From: Robertmurraya massiliosenegalensis JC6
GTDB taxonomy: Bacteria; Bacillota; Bacilli; Bacillales; Cytobacillaceae
Direction: 5' to 3'
DNA length: 64,000 nucleotides
NCBI RefSeq assembly: GCF_000311725.1
Contig: NZ_HE978515.1
Location: 1 to 64,000 of the forward strand
In this document: one piece after another, positions 17,364-25,108 of the stretch
Layout of the letters: every line of letters starts with the position of its first letter
How positions within the stretch are numbered: the first letter of the stretch is position 1
The notes under the pieces: generated by a model
Told to the model about the DNA's origin: nothing
Database searches by the model: none
The model's input: the letters and a program-made list of their open reading frames with translations, nothing else
Translations under genes and position numbers: made by a program

Positions 17364-18017
17364 TTATTTTTTATTTAGATAAAACCAAGAAATGAGAATT
17401 AAACTAATAAAAAACCATTGCTCCATGGTAAATAAAAATAGTCGAACACTTTGCGGTAATAAAGTAAGCTGTAAAATAACCATAATAAATAACCAAATGA
17501 TCATCACATTTACTAGTCCATTCAGAGATGGCTTACGTATAAGAATGAACAGTAATAGAATAAAAGTGATAACCCCAAGTGCTACATGATAGAGTGTTTC
17601 AGTACCAAGAAGTATAGCTGCAAGCGTTTGATACCCACCCACTACTACTAAACTATAATTGAGAACAATCTGGATCATTTGATGTTCCGACAAGCTCATT
17701 TTCTTTAACTTATAAAATACAAATAAGATTGTTATTATAACCGCAATTAATAATCCGTCTGATCCACCAGTAAAGTATAAAAGTGAAAGAGGACTTTTTA
17801 GGACCAGCTGTGGCTCAAGTATTAGTAAGCTGGCTTTCCAGGAGACAAATCCGATAAAAATACCGTTTGACAGGATATCAAAAATCTTCTTTTGAGAATC
17901 CTTTTCATGAGTAACTTTTAACCATACTTTTATAAAAACAAGCCCTGCTATAATTGCTATTCCAAGAATGACCCATTTTAGTAGAATTGATAAAGAACCT
18001 ATTTGAATAACTGCCAT
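17364..18017 (-). CDS. Polytopic membrane protein, function unknown
   Basis: 217 residues with about six or seven hydrophobic helices. The segment SNGIFIGFVSWKASLLILEP and the following YFTGGSDGLLIA are faintly like prolipoprotein diacylglyceryl transferase-family proteins, but the catalytic His and Arg motifs of Lgt are not evident. It precedes a TlpA thioredoxin and lies behind an ATACC/GGGTAT site at 18066-18085, so it probably belongs to the persulfide-controlled set and may help electron or thiol transfer across the membrane. Confidence 0.6.
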   Translation of the reverse strand: MAVIQIGSLSILLKWVILGIAIIAGLVFIKVWLKVTHEKDSQKKIFDILSNGIFIGFVSWKASLLILEPQLVLKSPLSLLYFTGGSDGLLIAVIITILFVFYKLKKMSLSEHQMIQIVLNYSLVVVGGYQTLAAILLGTETLYHVALGVITFILLLFILIRKPSLNGLVNVMIIWLFIMVILQLTLLPQSVRLFLFTMEQWFFISLILISWFYLNKK

Positions 18018-18065
18018 TCGTTTTTCCCCTTAATTTCATGGATTACAGGTTAACCGCATGTTCAT

Positions 18066-18085
18066 TATACCATACCGGGTATATA
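18066..18085. promoter_or_regulatory. Possible CstR-type operator
   Basis: TATACCATACCGGGTATATA combines ATACC and GGGTAT halves about 50 bp upstream of the membrane protein gene at 17364-18017. Spacing differs from the palindrome at 15867, so the assignment is weaker. Confidence 0.45.
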
Positions 18086-18108
18086 TAAATATACTCTAAG
18101 TTGGTTAT

Positions 18109-18507
18109 TCAATTATTTGCTAAACCACGTATCTCAAATGTTTCGGTGATTTGAATTGAATCCTTAACAGATTGTATCATACTACAGTTTTTCCGAGTAA
18201 CTTCTAACGATTTTTGAATTTGTTTTTCACTTATGTTCTTTCCGGTTACTATAAAATGAAGATTTATTTTGGTGACTCGGTTTGCTTCCTCGGGATTTCT
18301 ATCGACGGTTGCTCTAACCCTTATAGAATCCACTTGTATTCGTTTCTTTTCCAGCACTTTAGTAAATATTCCAGAACTACAGCCTACTAATGAAGAAACA
18401 AGTAACTCAACAGGCCTTACTCCCTTGTGAGGATCTGCTGAGACATGTAACTCCTGATATTCGGTTTGTATACGGCATGAGCCATCTCTTACTTCGTATT
18501 CAAACAA
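18109..18507 (-). CDS. OsmC/YhfA-family thiol peroxidase-like protein
   Basis: 132 residues with both conserved cysteines of the OsmC family: C43 in SSLVGCSSGIF and C108 in TRKNCSMIQS, with RPVELLVSSL typical of the YhfA branch. OsmC proteins reduce organic hydroperoxides, and relatives in Gram-positive bacteria respond to hydrogen sulfide and persulfides. The setting between sulfur genes favours the latter substrate range. Confidence 0.85.
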   Translation of the reverse strand: MFEYEVRDGSCRIQTEYQELHVSADPHKGVRPVELLVSSLVGCSSGIFTKVLEKKRIQVDSIRVRATVDRNPEEANRVTKINLHFIVTGKNISEKQIQKSLEVTRKNCSMIQSVKDSIQITETFEIRGLANN

Positions 18508-18599
18508 TTCGTTTCTACCTCCTGCATAGTGAAAACTTTATTTACACTATTATGGCATAGAATTATTAAGTTTCTGTTAAGAGGCTTTTGAAAAAAGTT

Positions 18600-20036
18600 C
18601 TAAACACTAATTATGGATGGTGGACCTCCAGTAGAAAAAGGTCCTTTTTCGGATAAATATGCTTTTATCACTTCAATTGCGTGTACATGTTTCGGTTGTT
18701 TTCTGTTGCTATATTGTTTAAAGAGCTGTTCTCCCGCACTAATAATGCGATAAACCTTCTCTGGGTTAAAGGGTTCACCATTAATCGCTAAATACTGAAT
18801 ACGATGTCCCTTTGGATTATAGGGCTTATATGTCATAAATAAGCCACTGGAACGTAAGACATAGCCTCCCTTTTGTTGAAACGGATCTGTCGAATATACT
18901 TGTTCAAGATTTTTTTCTAGTTCTTGAAAGATTTCATTACCTGTTAGCTCCAACGAAAAAATCTCCGGGTTGGTAGGGATGATTGTATGCAAATCATATA
19001 AAGATATGTTTCCTGGTGCGACAGGAGTACCGTATCTCCACCCGTGAGAAAATGAAAAATCTGCATCAAATGGGTAAAGATAAGAGTTTGTTATGAGCTT
19101 GTCCATCGGCGCTTCGTTTAGCGTCATTCTATGAAGCAATGTATCAGATTTTCCGACTATTTCTTCTTTCATAAACGAATAAGGCTCCATTACCTGTTGA
19201 ATTAGGTAATTAATTTTGTCATTATCTTCAAATTGACTTACATCTAACGGAATAAATTTATGCGAGTAGTCTATAACTCTGTTCTTCTCACATGTTACTT
19301 CCAGTAATCCGAGAAAGGAACCACTAGCTCCCGATTGAAAGATAAGGGTTTCATTTTGAATGATTGGTTTTGTTATACGGTCATGACTGTGTCCACTCAC
19401 AATCACATGGATACCACTAACCAATGATGCTAGTTTGTAATCAAGCGGTAATCCCATATGGCTTAAAAGGACTATGAGATCGACATTCTCCTTTTGTAAA
19501 GCTTCAACACACCTCTTAACCTCATCTACCCCAATTGAAAATTCTAAGCCAGCAGAAAAAGCCTCAGGCATCGTTACATCTACATATGGATAGGTTGTTC
19601 CAATTACACCAACAGTGACATCATTCACTTCTTTTACAATATAGGGTTCAAATAATGAGGTGACCCTCGTTTCCTTTATATGTACATTACATGCGACTGC
19701 AGGAAATGGCAGCTGCTTCACCAATTTTACAAGTTGATCTGGTTCATACGCGTAATCCCAATTGCCTGGAACAAATGCATCAATTTGCATCTCCTGTAAA
19801 AGCGGAAGGACCGCTTCGCCCCTCGACAAAACCAGTGGGGCAGTGCCGTGAAATAAATCTCCACCGTCTAGGAACAAGACATTTTGGTTCCGTTTTAGTT
19901 CTTTAACAAATTGAAAAATCCTTGAAAAGCCACCTACCCTCCGGAGATGATAGTTGCTATTCCAAAAGAGCTCATTATGTTCCTCAAAATTTCCATGTGT
20001 ATCATTCTGCTGAATAATTGTAAGTTTCTTTGCCAT
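18600..20036 (-). CDS. SoxB-like 5'-nucleotidase-superfamily hydrolase
   Basis: Metallophosphoesterase fold with NDTHG, GGDLFHG, LLSHMG and SGHSHD metal motifs in the N-terminal 230 residues and a 5'-nucleotidase C-terminal domain. The usual GNHEFD box is GNWDYAYEP, and the substrate-side motifs FSHGWRYGT and LRSSGLFMTY resemble SoxB thiosulfohydrolase more than UshA. There is no signal peptide, so it acts in the cytoplasm, unlike periplasmic SoxB. With TusA, DsrE and rhodaneses around it, release of sulfate or sulfite from a carrier-bound sulfur chain is plausible. A YunD-type nucleotidase is the alternative. Confidence 0.75.
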   Translation of the reverse strand: MAKKLTIIQQNDTHGNFEEHNELFWNSNYHLRRVGGFSRIFQFVKELKRNQNVLFLDGGDLFHGTAPLVLSRGEAVLPLLQEMQIDAFVPGNWDYAYEPDQLVKLVKQLPFPAVACNVHIKETRVTSLFEPYIVKEVNDVTVGVIGTTYPYVDVTMPEAFSAGLEFSIGVDEVKRCVEALQKENVDLIVLLSHMGLPLDYKLASLVSGIHVIVSGHSHDRITKPIIQNETLIFQSGASGSFLGLLEVTCEKNRVIDYSHKFIPLDVSQFEDNDKINYLIQQVMEPYSFMKEEIVGKSDTLLHRMTLNEAPMDKLITNSYLYPFDADFSFSHGWRYGTPVAPGNISLYDLHTIIPTNPEIFSLELTGNEIFQELEKNLEQVYSTDPFQQKGGYVLRSSGLFMTYKPYNPKGHRIQYLAINGEPFNPEKVYRIISAGEQLFKQYSNRKQPKHVHAIEVIKAYLSEKGPFSTGGPPSIISV

Positions 20037-20115
20037 CATCCCAACTCCTCATAGTAATTGATTTATGAGTAGTATGAGCATCTTTAAAATCTATAGTAGA
20101 AAAATTTCCACAAAC

Positions 20116-20141
20116 AAAAAAGGAGGGTGTGCTCCTCCTTT
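20116..20141 (-). terminator. Terminator of the TauE-DsrE-DsrE-selenoprotein operon
   Basis: AAGGAGG/CCTCCTT hairpin followed by TTTTTTG on the minus strand, five bases after the TAA that closes the two-UGA ORF. Its position supports 20146-20295 as the true last gene of the operon. Confidence 0.8.
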
Positions 20142-20145
20142 CTCG

Positions 20146-20295
20146 TTAAAATATTTTTTGTAGCAATATAATGACTCCTACCAGGAGCCAGACAAGAACA
20201 CCAGGTCATATTGGCGGAATGCCCTTAACCTTTGAGTCCTTGTTTGTCTTAATTCCTCAAGTACCATTACCACAATTCTTGTTGGGCTTCTCCAT
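20146..20295 (-). CDS. Predicted small membrane selenoprotein with two in-frame UGA codons
   Basis: From ATG at 20295 (GGGGTG ribosome site seven bases upstream) to TAA at 20146 the frame encodes 49 residues with UGA at codons 13 (20257-20259) and 30 (20206-20208) and no other stop. Reading UGA as U gives MEKPNKNCGNGTUG, a charged middle, GIPPIUPG, then a hydrophobic helix VLVWLLVGVIILLQ. U13 is five residues after C8, as in a redox pair. A SECIS-like hairpin follows the second UGA. It is the last gene of an operon with two DsrE genes and TauE. I know no described family with this layout. The alternative is a pseudogene with two Cys-to-stop changes, less likely given the intact frame. Confidence 0.7.
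20172..20190 (-). promoter_or_regulatory. SECIS-like hairpin after the second UGA
   Basis: On the minus strand UGGCUCC pairs with GGAGUCA (six Watson-Crick pairs and one G-U) around the loop UGGUA, starting 15 bases after the UGA at 20206-20208. Bacterial SECIS elements place a G near the start of an apical loop about 16-37 bases after the UGA; here the loop begins 22 bases after. The G-U pair makes the fold stable only on the coding strand. Confidence 0.65.
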
Positions 20296-20331
20296 TGTTT
20301 CACCCCATTTCAATTTTGGTACAACTACACG

Positions 20332-20712
20332 TTAAAAATGAACAAAAAGGTCAGCTGACACCGCTTCATTAAGGATCCACTTTATCGGAACCTGTTCAAT
20401 CGAGTATAAAAAATTTGTATGATTTTGAATATCTAAATCAACAGCATACAATTTAACCCCCGAGTCTACTGCTATATCAAAGAGTTCGCGAATAGTTGGT
20501 GCGTTAAAATTCTTTAACGCTTTTGACAAATATTCAGTTCCATCAGAAACAACTGGAACAAACCCTTTATCAAGTAAATTAACACCTTTTCTTAAAAAAG
20601 CTAATGAAACATTAGCTCCTGAAGAAGCTGCGCCAACCGCAATATTCAATGGAGGATATGCCGATTCTAATTCATCATGTAAGACTAACACAACTACTTT
20701 TCGTTTTTTCAT
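20332..20712 (-). CDS. DsrE-fold protein without cysteine
   Basis: 126-residue DsrE/DsrF-like protein of the sulfur-relay fold (VVVLVLHDELESAYPPLNIA at the N-terminus, SADLFVHF at the C-terminus). Active relatives carry a conserved Cys in VKLIACQM; here the aligned segment is VKLYAVDLDI and the whole protein has no Cys. It therefore cannot carry persulfide itself and may be a structural partner of the Cys-containing DsrE encoded 13 bases upstream. The two-UGA small protein gene follows it directly. Confidence 0.8.
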   Translation of the reverse strand: MKKRKVVVLVLHDELESAYPPLNIAVGAASSGANVSLAFLRKGVNLLDKGFVPVVSDGTEYLSKALKNFNAPTIRELFDIAVDSGVKLYAVDLDIQNHTNFLYSIEQVPIKWILNEAVSADLFVHF

Positions 20713-20725
20713 TAGAAGTCCCCCT

Positions 20726-21067
20726 TCAATAGCTCAAAACGGCATCTGCTTCATATGCTTTTTCTAGAAAAGTTACAACACCAGCTAATTCGGCTCCATC
20801 TATAAGTTCAAGACCATCTGCAATTAATACATTCATTTGACAACCAAATAATTTTATTCCTTTATCAACTGCATTTTGTAAAAGAATATCTAGATCAACA
20901 TTATGATTCCTTTTTCTAACCTTTACATAATTCTTATCAAGAACTCTTGCACCATCAAGGTCAAAGAATACACTTACTTTATGCCCATTCTCGACCATGC
21001 GTAAAGCTTCTTTTAAAACAAAGGGTACATTTGAACGTAATGATACAAAGAAAACAAAATTTCTCAT
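20726..21067 (-). CDS. DsrE-fold sulfur-relay protein
   Basis: DsrE/DsrF-like protein of about 113 residues. The start at 21067 follows AAGGAAGGG; an in-frame ATG at 21094 lies too close to the tauE end. The conserved sulfur-carrying Cys is present in IKLFGCQMNV (about residue 74). Its stop is TGA, but relatives end at the same point, so this UGA is a normal stop. Likely partner of the Cys-less DsrE downstream, in the manner of heteromeric TusBCD/DsrEFH rings. Confidence 0.85.
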   Translation of the reverse strand: MRNFVFFVSLRSNVPFVLKEALRMVENGHKVSVFFDLDGARVLDKNYVKVRKRNHNVDLDILLQNAVDKGIKLFGCQMNVLIADGLELIDGAELAGVVTFLEKAYEADAVLSY

Positions 21068-21109
21068 AAAGATTACCCTTCCTTCTTTAAGCATATCGGT
21101 CTCTTTATT

Positions 21110-21886
21110 TTATAGAATATCCATCCAAATCTTCACTGCAGTTGCAGCGATTAAAATTGCAAGGATAATCTGTAAAACCTTTGTGTTCATCTTCTTCCCT
21201 GCATTTGCACCTAGTGGTGAAGCAATTAAGCTTGCTACAATCATAATAATGGCTGGAACATATTCAATTTGGCCTGTTGTTATTTTTCCTACAGTAGAAC
21301 CAATGGATGAAATAAATGTAATTGCAAGTGAAGATGCGATTGTCATTCTGGTAGGAATTTTTAAGACAACGAGCATGATCGGTACAAGTAAAAATGCGCC
21401 GGCTGCTCCAACAATCCCAGCACCTAAACCTACAATAAAGGCAAGTACAGCAGCTAACCACTTATTAAAAGTAACTTGGTCAAATGGAACATCATCTACA
21501 TTTTTTTTCGGAATGAACATCATAACAGCAGCAATTAACGCTAACACACCATAGACTACGTTAATTCCACCCTCTGACATAAATTTGGATCCAAATCCAC
21601 CAACAAAACTACCTACTAAAATACTAATCCCCATATAGAGAATCAGTGTTTTATTTAAATACCCACCTTTACGATATGCCCAGACACCACCAATAGTTGC
21701 AAAAAATACTTGAACAGCACTGATTCCTGATACCTCATGAGCACTGAAAGCTGCTAAACCAAATAATGGTGGAATATATAATAGCATTGGATATTTAATG
21801 ATAGATCCACCGATTCCTAACATTCCTGAGATATATGAACCAATAAAACCAATTAGAAAAATTGTAATGATAAATGTAAAATCCAT
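21110..21886 (-). CDS. TauE/SafE-family sulfite/organosulfonate exporter, copy 1
   Basis: 258-residue membrane protein with about eight helices and the duplicated TauE/SafE pattern ([17 protein letters not shown] near 25-45, [18 protein letters not shown] near 158). Members export sulfite or sulfoacetate, and here probably remove sulfite formed by persulfide dioxygenase. It is almost the same protein as the copy at 26572-27351, differing mainly by conservative changes, so the two arose by a fairly recent duplication. First gene of the operon ending in the two-UGA ORF. Confidence 0.92.
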   Translation of the reverse strand: MDFTFIITIFLIGFIGSYISGMLGIGGSIIKYPMLLYIPPLFGLAAFSAHEVSGISAVQVFFATIGGVWAYRKGGYLNKTLILYMGISILVGSFVGGFGSKFMSEGGINVVYGVLALIAAVMMFIPKKNVDDVPFDQVTFNKWLAAVLAFIVGLGAGIVGAAGAFLLVPIMLVVLKIPTRMTIASSLAITFISSIGSTVGKITTGQIEYVPAIIMIVASLIASPLGANAGKKMNTKVLQIILAILIAATAVKIWMDIL

Positions 21887-21905
21887 TTATGTTTACCTCC
21901 TCTTG

Positions 21906-21939
21906 AGAAAAGGGAACCATATACGGTTCCCTTTTTTTG
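21906..21939. terminator. Bidirectional hairpin between tusA and tauE
   Basis: GGGAACC-ATATA-CGGTTCCC with T-runs in both directions, between the TusA stop and the TauE start. It separates or attenuates expression of the downstream TauE-DsrE operon. Confidence 0.8.
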
Positions 21940-21944
21940 GTTGT

Positions 21945-22172
21945 TTACGCCTTTTTAATCCAGAACTTTAATACTTCATTATCTTCTTCGTGCTTTATTA
22001 GTTCATGACCACCAGACTTAGCCCAAGCTGTTAGGTCATTTATAGCACCTTTGTCAGTTGCATGAATTTCAAGGACTTGGCCTGATTCGATTTCATTCAT
22101 TGCTTTTTTTGTTTTTACGATCGGCATTGGACATGCGAGTCCTTTTGCATCTAATACCTTTGCTATATTCAT
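21945..22172 (-). CDS. tusA: TusA-family sulfur carrier
   Basis: 75-residue sulfur carrier with the CPMP motif (KGLACPMPIVKTKK); the Cys accepts persulfide sulfur. ATG at 22172 is chosen over 22193 because AGGAGG lies eight bases upstream. One of five TusA-domain genes in the window. It follows the rhodanese-dioxygenase fusion by 33 bp, the same order as at 32382-33755, so it probably hands sulfur to or from that enzyme. Confidence 0.93.
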   Translation of the reverse strand: MNIAKVLDAKGLACPMPIVKTKKAMNEIESGQVLEIHATDKGAINDLTAWAKSGGHELIKHEEDNEVLKFWIKKA

Positions 22173-22205
22173 AAGAATAACTCCTCCTATCAATTAAGTT
22201 CGTAA

Positions 22206-23333
22206 TTAGCGTACCGCACAACGGTTTGGTCCGATTTCCATTTCACGTTGTTTTTCTTCATCAGGAGAAATATTCCCCATGTTTGTTTCACGGATTTCTT
22301 GATATGCATTTGGTTGTGGTGGTAGGTTTTCTGTTACGATTCTTCTAAATTCTGCTTCGTCCTTAATATTTAGACCATGGTTCTTCGCAAATAGTGTTCC
22401 TAGTTTTTCGGATACACTTCCATCTTCATTTAATTCGTCAATAATCATGAAGTGAGCAGGTAAAACCACTAGGTCATCAGACAATTCTTTATAACGGTTA
22501 TAAAGAGTTTCTCTTAGATCTCCTACCCAATCCTGTGCTAAACCAGCAAGGTCCGGTCTACCGATTGAATCAATAAACAGAATATCACCCGAAAGTAAGA
22601 ATTTTTCATCAACAACAAAAGAAGTAGAGCCAATTGTGTGACCAGGAGAATACAGTGCATGAATAGTAATTGTTGTATTTCCAATTGTCACATCTTGACC
22701 GCCTTCTAAAGCTGCGTATTCAAACGTAACTTCTGTTGCATCTTTAGGTGGTAACCAGTAAGTTGCATTTGTGGCTTCAGCTATTTTTCTTCCTCCTGAA
22801 ATATGGTCAGCATGTAAGTGAGTATCAAATACATGTTTAACTTGCGCACCCTTGCTATCAGCAAAATCAAGGAAGATATCCGTCATACGAGTTGCATCGA
22901 TAATCGCTGCTTCACCGTTTGATACCACCATGTAAGATAGACAGCCTTTTCCGATACGAACGAATTGATAGACTTCTCCACCATCTTTTAAATCGCCCAC
23001 TTTAACTGGCTCTAAGTGCTCACTCCAAGCCTTCATACCACCTTTAAGGTAGGATACAGTTAGCCCAGCTTCAGAAAGCATATCAGCTACCATTATAGAT
23101 GAACCTTCCTTGGCACAAACTACTAAGATATCCTTATCTTTTGGCAATTTTTCAAGGATTTCTTCAACCCCGTCTAGTAATTCAAAGTAAGGAATGTTTA
23201 AATAGTCGAAGTTTTCACCTTCAATTTTCCAATCGTTAAAATCACTTTCGTTACGAACATCTAAGATAAAAAACGGTTCTCTATCAAACACTTTTCTCGT
23301 AACATCTTTTGCAGTCATTACATTAACAGTCAT
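22206..23333 (-). CDS. Rhodanese-persulfide dioxygenase fusion, copy 1
   Basis: 375 residues: an N-terminal rhodanese domain with catalytic C73 (VVCAKEGSS) and a metallo-beta-lactamase domain with THLHADH (H172, H174, D176, H177), PGHTIGS and LPAHF metal motifs, as in ETHE1-type persulfide dioxygenases. It ends in GPNRCAVR, as does copy 2. The domain order is the reverse of staphylococcal CstB. The likely reaction is oxidation of glutathione- or bacillithiol-type persulfide to sulfite, with the rhodanese moving sulfane sulfur. Preceded by glutaredoxin and followed by TusA. Confidence 0.9.
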   Translation of the reverse strand: MTVNVMTAKDVTRKVFDREPFFILDVRNESDFNDWKIEGENFDYLNIPYFELLDGVEEILEKLPKDKDILVVCAKEGSSIMVADMLSEAGLTVSYLKGGMKAWSEHLEPVKVGDLKDGGEVYQFVRIGKGCLSYMVVSNGEAAIIDATRMTDIFLDFADSKGAQVKHVFDTHLHADHISGGRKIAEATNATYWLPPKDATEVTFEYAALEGGQDVTIGNTTITIHALYSPGHTIGSTSFVVDEKFLLSGDILFIDSIGRPDLAGLAQDWVGDLRETLYNRYKELSDDLVVLPAHFMIIDELNEDGSVSEKLGTLFAKNHGLNIKDEAEFRRIVTENLPPQPNAYQEIRETNMGNISPDEEKQREMEIGPNRCAVR

Positions 23334-23340
23334 CTATCAA

Positions 23341-23358
23341 TTACCCCCTATGGTATTA
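23341..23358. promoter_or_regulatory. Possible CstR-type operator overlapping a ribosome site
   Basis: TTACCCCCTATGGTATTA carries an ATACC/GGGGGTA arrangement just before the dioxygenase start at 23333. The GGGGGT also serves as ribosome site, so the match may be fortuitous. Confidence 0.35.
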
Positions 23359-23392
23359 TTAAAATTAAAAATTTTTATATTACGATTACTTA

Positions 23393-23626
23393 TTAATTTT
23401 TTAGTGCTGTCATGATACTATTCGGATCATAGCCTAGGACCCATTTTCCATTTACTTCAGTTTGGGGTACACCCATTTGACCAGTTTTATTTACAACATA
23501 CTGCATCATTTCCGGTTTTGATTCAACATTAATTTCAGTAAAAGGAATATTTTGATCTGCTAAAAAATTTTTCAACATTACACAATAAGGACAACGAGTT
23601 GTCGTGTACACTGTAATATTATTCAT
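23393..23626 (-). CDS. Glutaredoxin-like protein
   Basis: 77 residues with the dithiol CPYC motif (C12, C15), cis-Pro GVPQTEVNGKW and a YDP C-terminal segment, the NrdH/glutaredoxin pattern. Start 23626 follows AAGGAG; the in-frame ATG at 23653 overlaps the upstream gene. In the cluster it probably reduces mixed disulfides or persulfides on TusA/rhodanese proteins. It follows TusA-rhodanese with slight overlap of leader sequence. Confidence 0.88.
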   Translation of the reverse strand: MNNITVYTTTRCPYCVMLKNFLADQNIPFTEINVESKPEMMQYVVNKTGQMGVPQTEVNGKWVLGYDPNSIMTALKN

Positions 23627-23645
23627 GAGTTCATTACTCCTTATC

Positions 23646-24224
23646 TCATTCATTTGTTAAACTAGTAGTTTTTCCAGCCCACTTGCTCATTCCAGGTACC
23701 ACATTAATTACGTTTTTGAAACCTTTTTCTGTAAGCTTTTGTGATGCTAAATCACTTCGACTACCTGTGCGGCAAACAACATAGACTTCTTTTTCTTCAT
23801 TTAGCTCATTCACTCTTTCCTCTAATTCTCCTAATGGGATAGAAACTGCCCCCGGAATATGATTAAATGCATATTCGGCAGCTTCACGAACATCGAGGAC
23901 AAGAATATCTTTACCAGAAGAAATAGCATTTTCTAAATCATCGTTCGTTACTACATGGGGATGTTTTTTCTCTGTAACTTCCTCACCGCTTGCTTTACGA
24001 ATGTAATGTTTAAGTACATCGCCTTCTTCTATTGTGCCAAGATATTGATGCCCAGTACTTGCAGCCCACGCTTTGAGATCTGCCTTTGACCCTTTATCAG
24101 TTGCTTGCACCTCTATAACTTGCCCGCCTTCTAAATTATTGATCGCTTTCTTAGTTTTCACAATTGGCATTGGACATGCCAATCCTTTTGCATCTAATAC
24201 AAGATTCGTTTTTAATGACTCCAT
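23646..24224 (-). CDS. TusA-rhodanese fusion, copy 1
   Basis: 192 residues: TusA domain (C17 in ACPMP, about 1-78), a charged linker, and a rhodanese domain with C151 in VVCRTGSRSD. Sulfur can pass between two cysteines of one chain. GGAGG precedes the ATG at 24224. Heads the operon fusion-glutaredoxin-dioxygenase-TusA, behind an ATACC-N6-GGTAT site. Near-identical arrangement to 34172-34741. Confidence 0.92.
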   Translation of the reverse strand: MESLKTNLVLDAKGLACPMPIVKTKKAINNLEGGQVIEVQATDKGSKADLKAWAASTGHQYLGTIEEGDVLKHYIRKASGEEVTEKKHPHVVTNDDLENAISSGKDILVLDVREAAEYAFNHIPGAVSIPLGELEERVNELNEEKEVYVVCRTGSRSDLASQKLTEKGFKNVINVVPGMSKWAGKTTSLTNE

Positions 24225-24342
24225 TCGATTACCTCCGAAAAAATAATTTTAACGTTAAATCATCAATCAAAATCAATACTTGGACACCTATACATAAGCT
24301 GCATAAATGTCCATATTAAATAAGAAGCTGTACTTCACCAAT

Positions 24343-24358
24343 ATACCAGCAACGGTAT
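24343..24358. promoter_or_regulatory. CstR-type operator upstream of the TusA-rhodanese operon
   Basis: ATACC-AGCAAC-GGTAT is an inverted repeat about 120 bp upstream of the operon start at 24224, with TATAAT beside it on the minus strand. Confidence 0.5.
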
Positions 24359-24375
24359 TATACAACTCAAAAAAG

Positions 24376-24672
24376 TTATTCAACTTTACCTTCCCAAGCG
24401 AGCATACCGCCCTCCATGTTGATCACTTTGAATCCTTGTCCTTCAAGGAATTGAGAAGCTCTTCCACTTCTACCACCTGAACGGCAAACCATAACATATT
24501 CTTTTGACTTATCAAGTTCGTTCATACGGAATTCTATTAGTCCTAATGGAATATTAACCGCTCCAGGTATTCTTCCAGCTGCAACCTCATCAACTTCACG
24601 AACATCGATAATATTTAAGGTTGTTCCTTCACTTAGTAAAGTTTCAACTTCTTTTGCTGTTAGTTGTTTCAT
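24376..24672 (-). CDS. Single-domain rhodanese sulfurtransferase
   Basis: 98 residues with catalytic C63 in VMVCRSGGRSG, DVREVDEV and PGAVNIPLG motifs. Cytoplasmic. Follows the membrane rhodanese by about 46 bp. A well-formed GGAGG precedes its ATG. Confidence 0.92.
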   Translation of the reverse strand: MKQLTAKEVETLLSEGTTLNIIDVREVDEVAAGRIPGAVNIPLGLIEFRMNELDKSKEYVMVCRSGGRSGRASQFLEGQGFKVINMEGGMLAWEGKVE

Positions 24673-24718
24673 TATGATTTCCTCCTATTAAATTTGATAA
24701 TATTAACTATAAATATCC

Positions 24719-25078
24719 TTATCTCCAGGAGCTTACGCCACCTTTAACATTTGTTATATGCTTAAAACCCAATTTTTTTAATTGTTTGCTAGCTTTTTGA
24801 CTTCTCATACCACTTTGACAAATCACAACTACTTCTTTATCTTTTGAAAGTTCATTCGTTTTTTGAGCAAGCTGATGAAGGGGCATATTTTTAAATCCTT
24901 TAATATGATAGCCTTTGAACTCACCAGGAGTACGAACATCAATAAATTGTTTGTTTTTGTCCTTTAATTCATTCTTCAATTCAGCCGTGGTAATATTTCT
25001 TACTCCAGTTGTAGGAATAAGACGTTGTACGATAAAAATTACAATTAGTGCAAAAACGATATAATTGATGTATTCCAT
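24719..25078 (-). CDS. Membrane-anchored rhodanese
   Basis: About 119 residues: one N-terminal helix (about 4-20) and a rhodanese domain with catalytic Cys in VVICQSGMRSQ (about residue 87). CAGGAGG seven bases before the ATG at 25078 sets the start. Active counterpart of the Cys-less protein at 15455-15814. It follows DsrE by about 30 bp in the TusA-DsrE-rhodanese operon. Confidence 0.9.
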   Translation of the reverse strand: MEYINYIVFALIVIFIVQRLIPTTGVRNITTAELKNELKDKNKQFIDVRTPGEFKGYHIKGFKNMPLHQLAQKTNELSKDKEVVVICQSGMRSQKASKQLKKLGFKHITNVKGGVSSWR

Positions 25079-25108
25079 GTTCATTCCTCCTGTTTGCAAC
25101 AAAGTATT

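Noticed and set aside
20257-20259. A classical SECIS hairpin right after the first UGA of the small ORF
   Set aside because: Only weak, large-loop pairings (GGAAT with ATTCC, TTAA with TTAA) are visible; I do not list it as an element.
20726-20728. UGA at the end of the DsrE gene as another selenocysteine codon
   Set aside because: Homologous DsrE proteins end at this point, and read-through would run across the next ribosome site with no sensible sequence.
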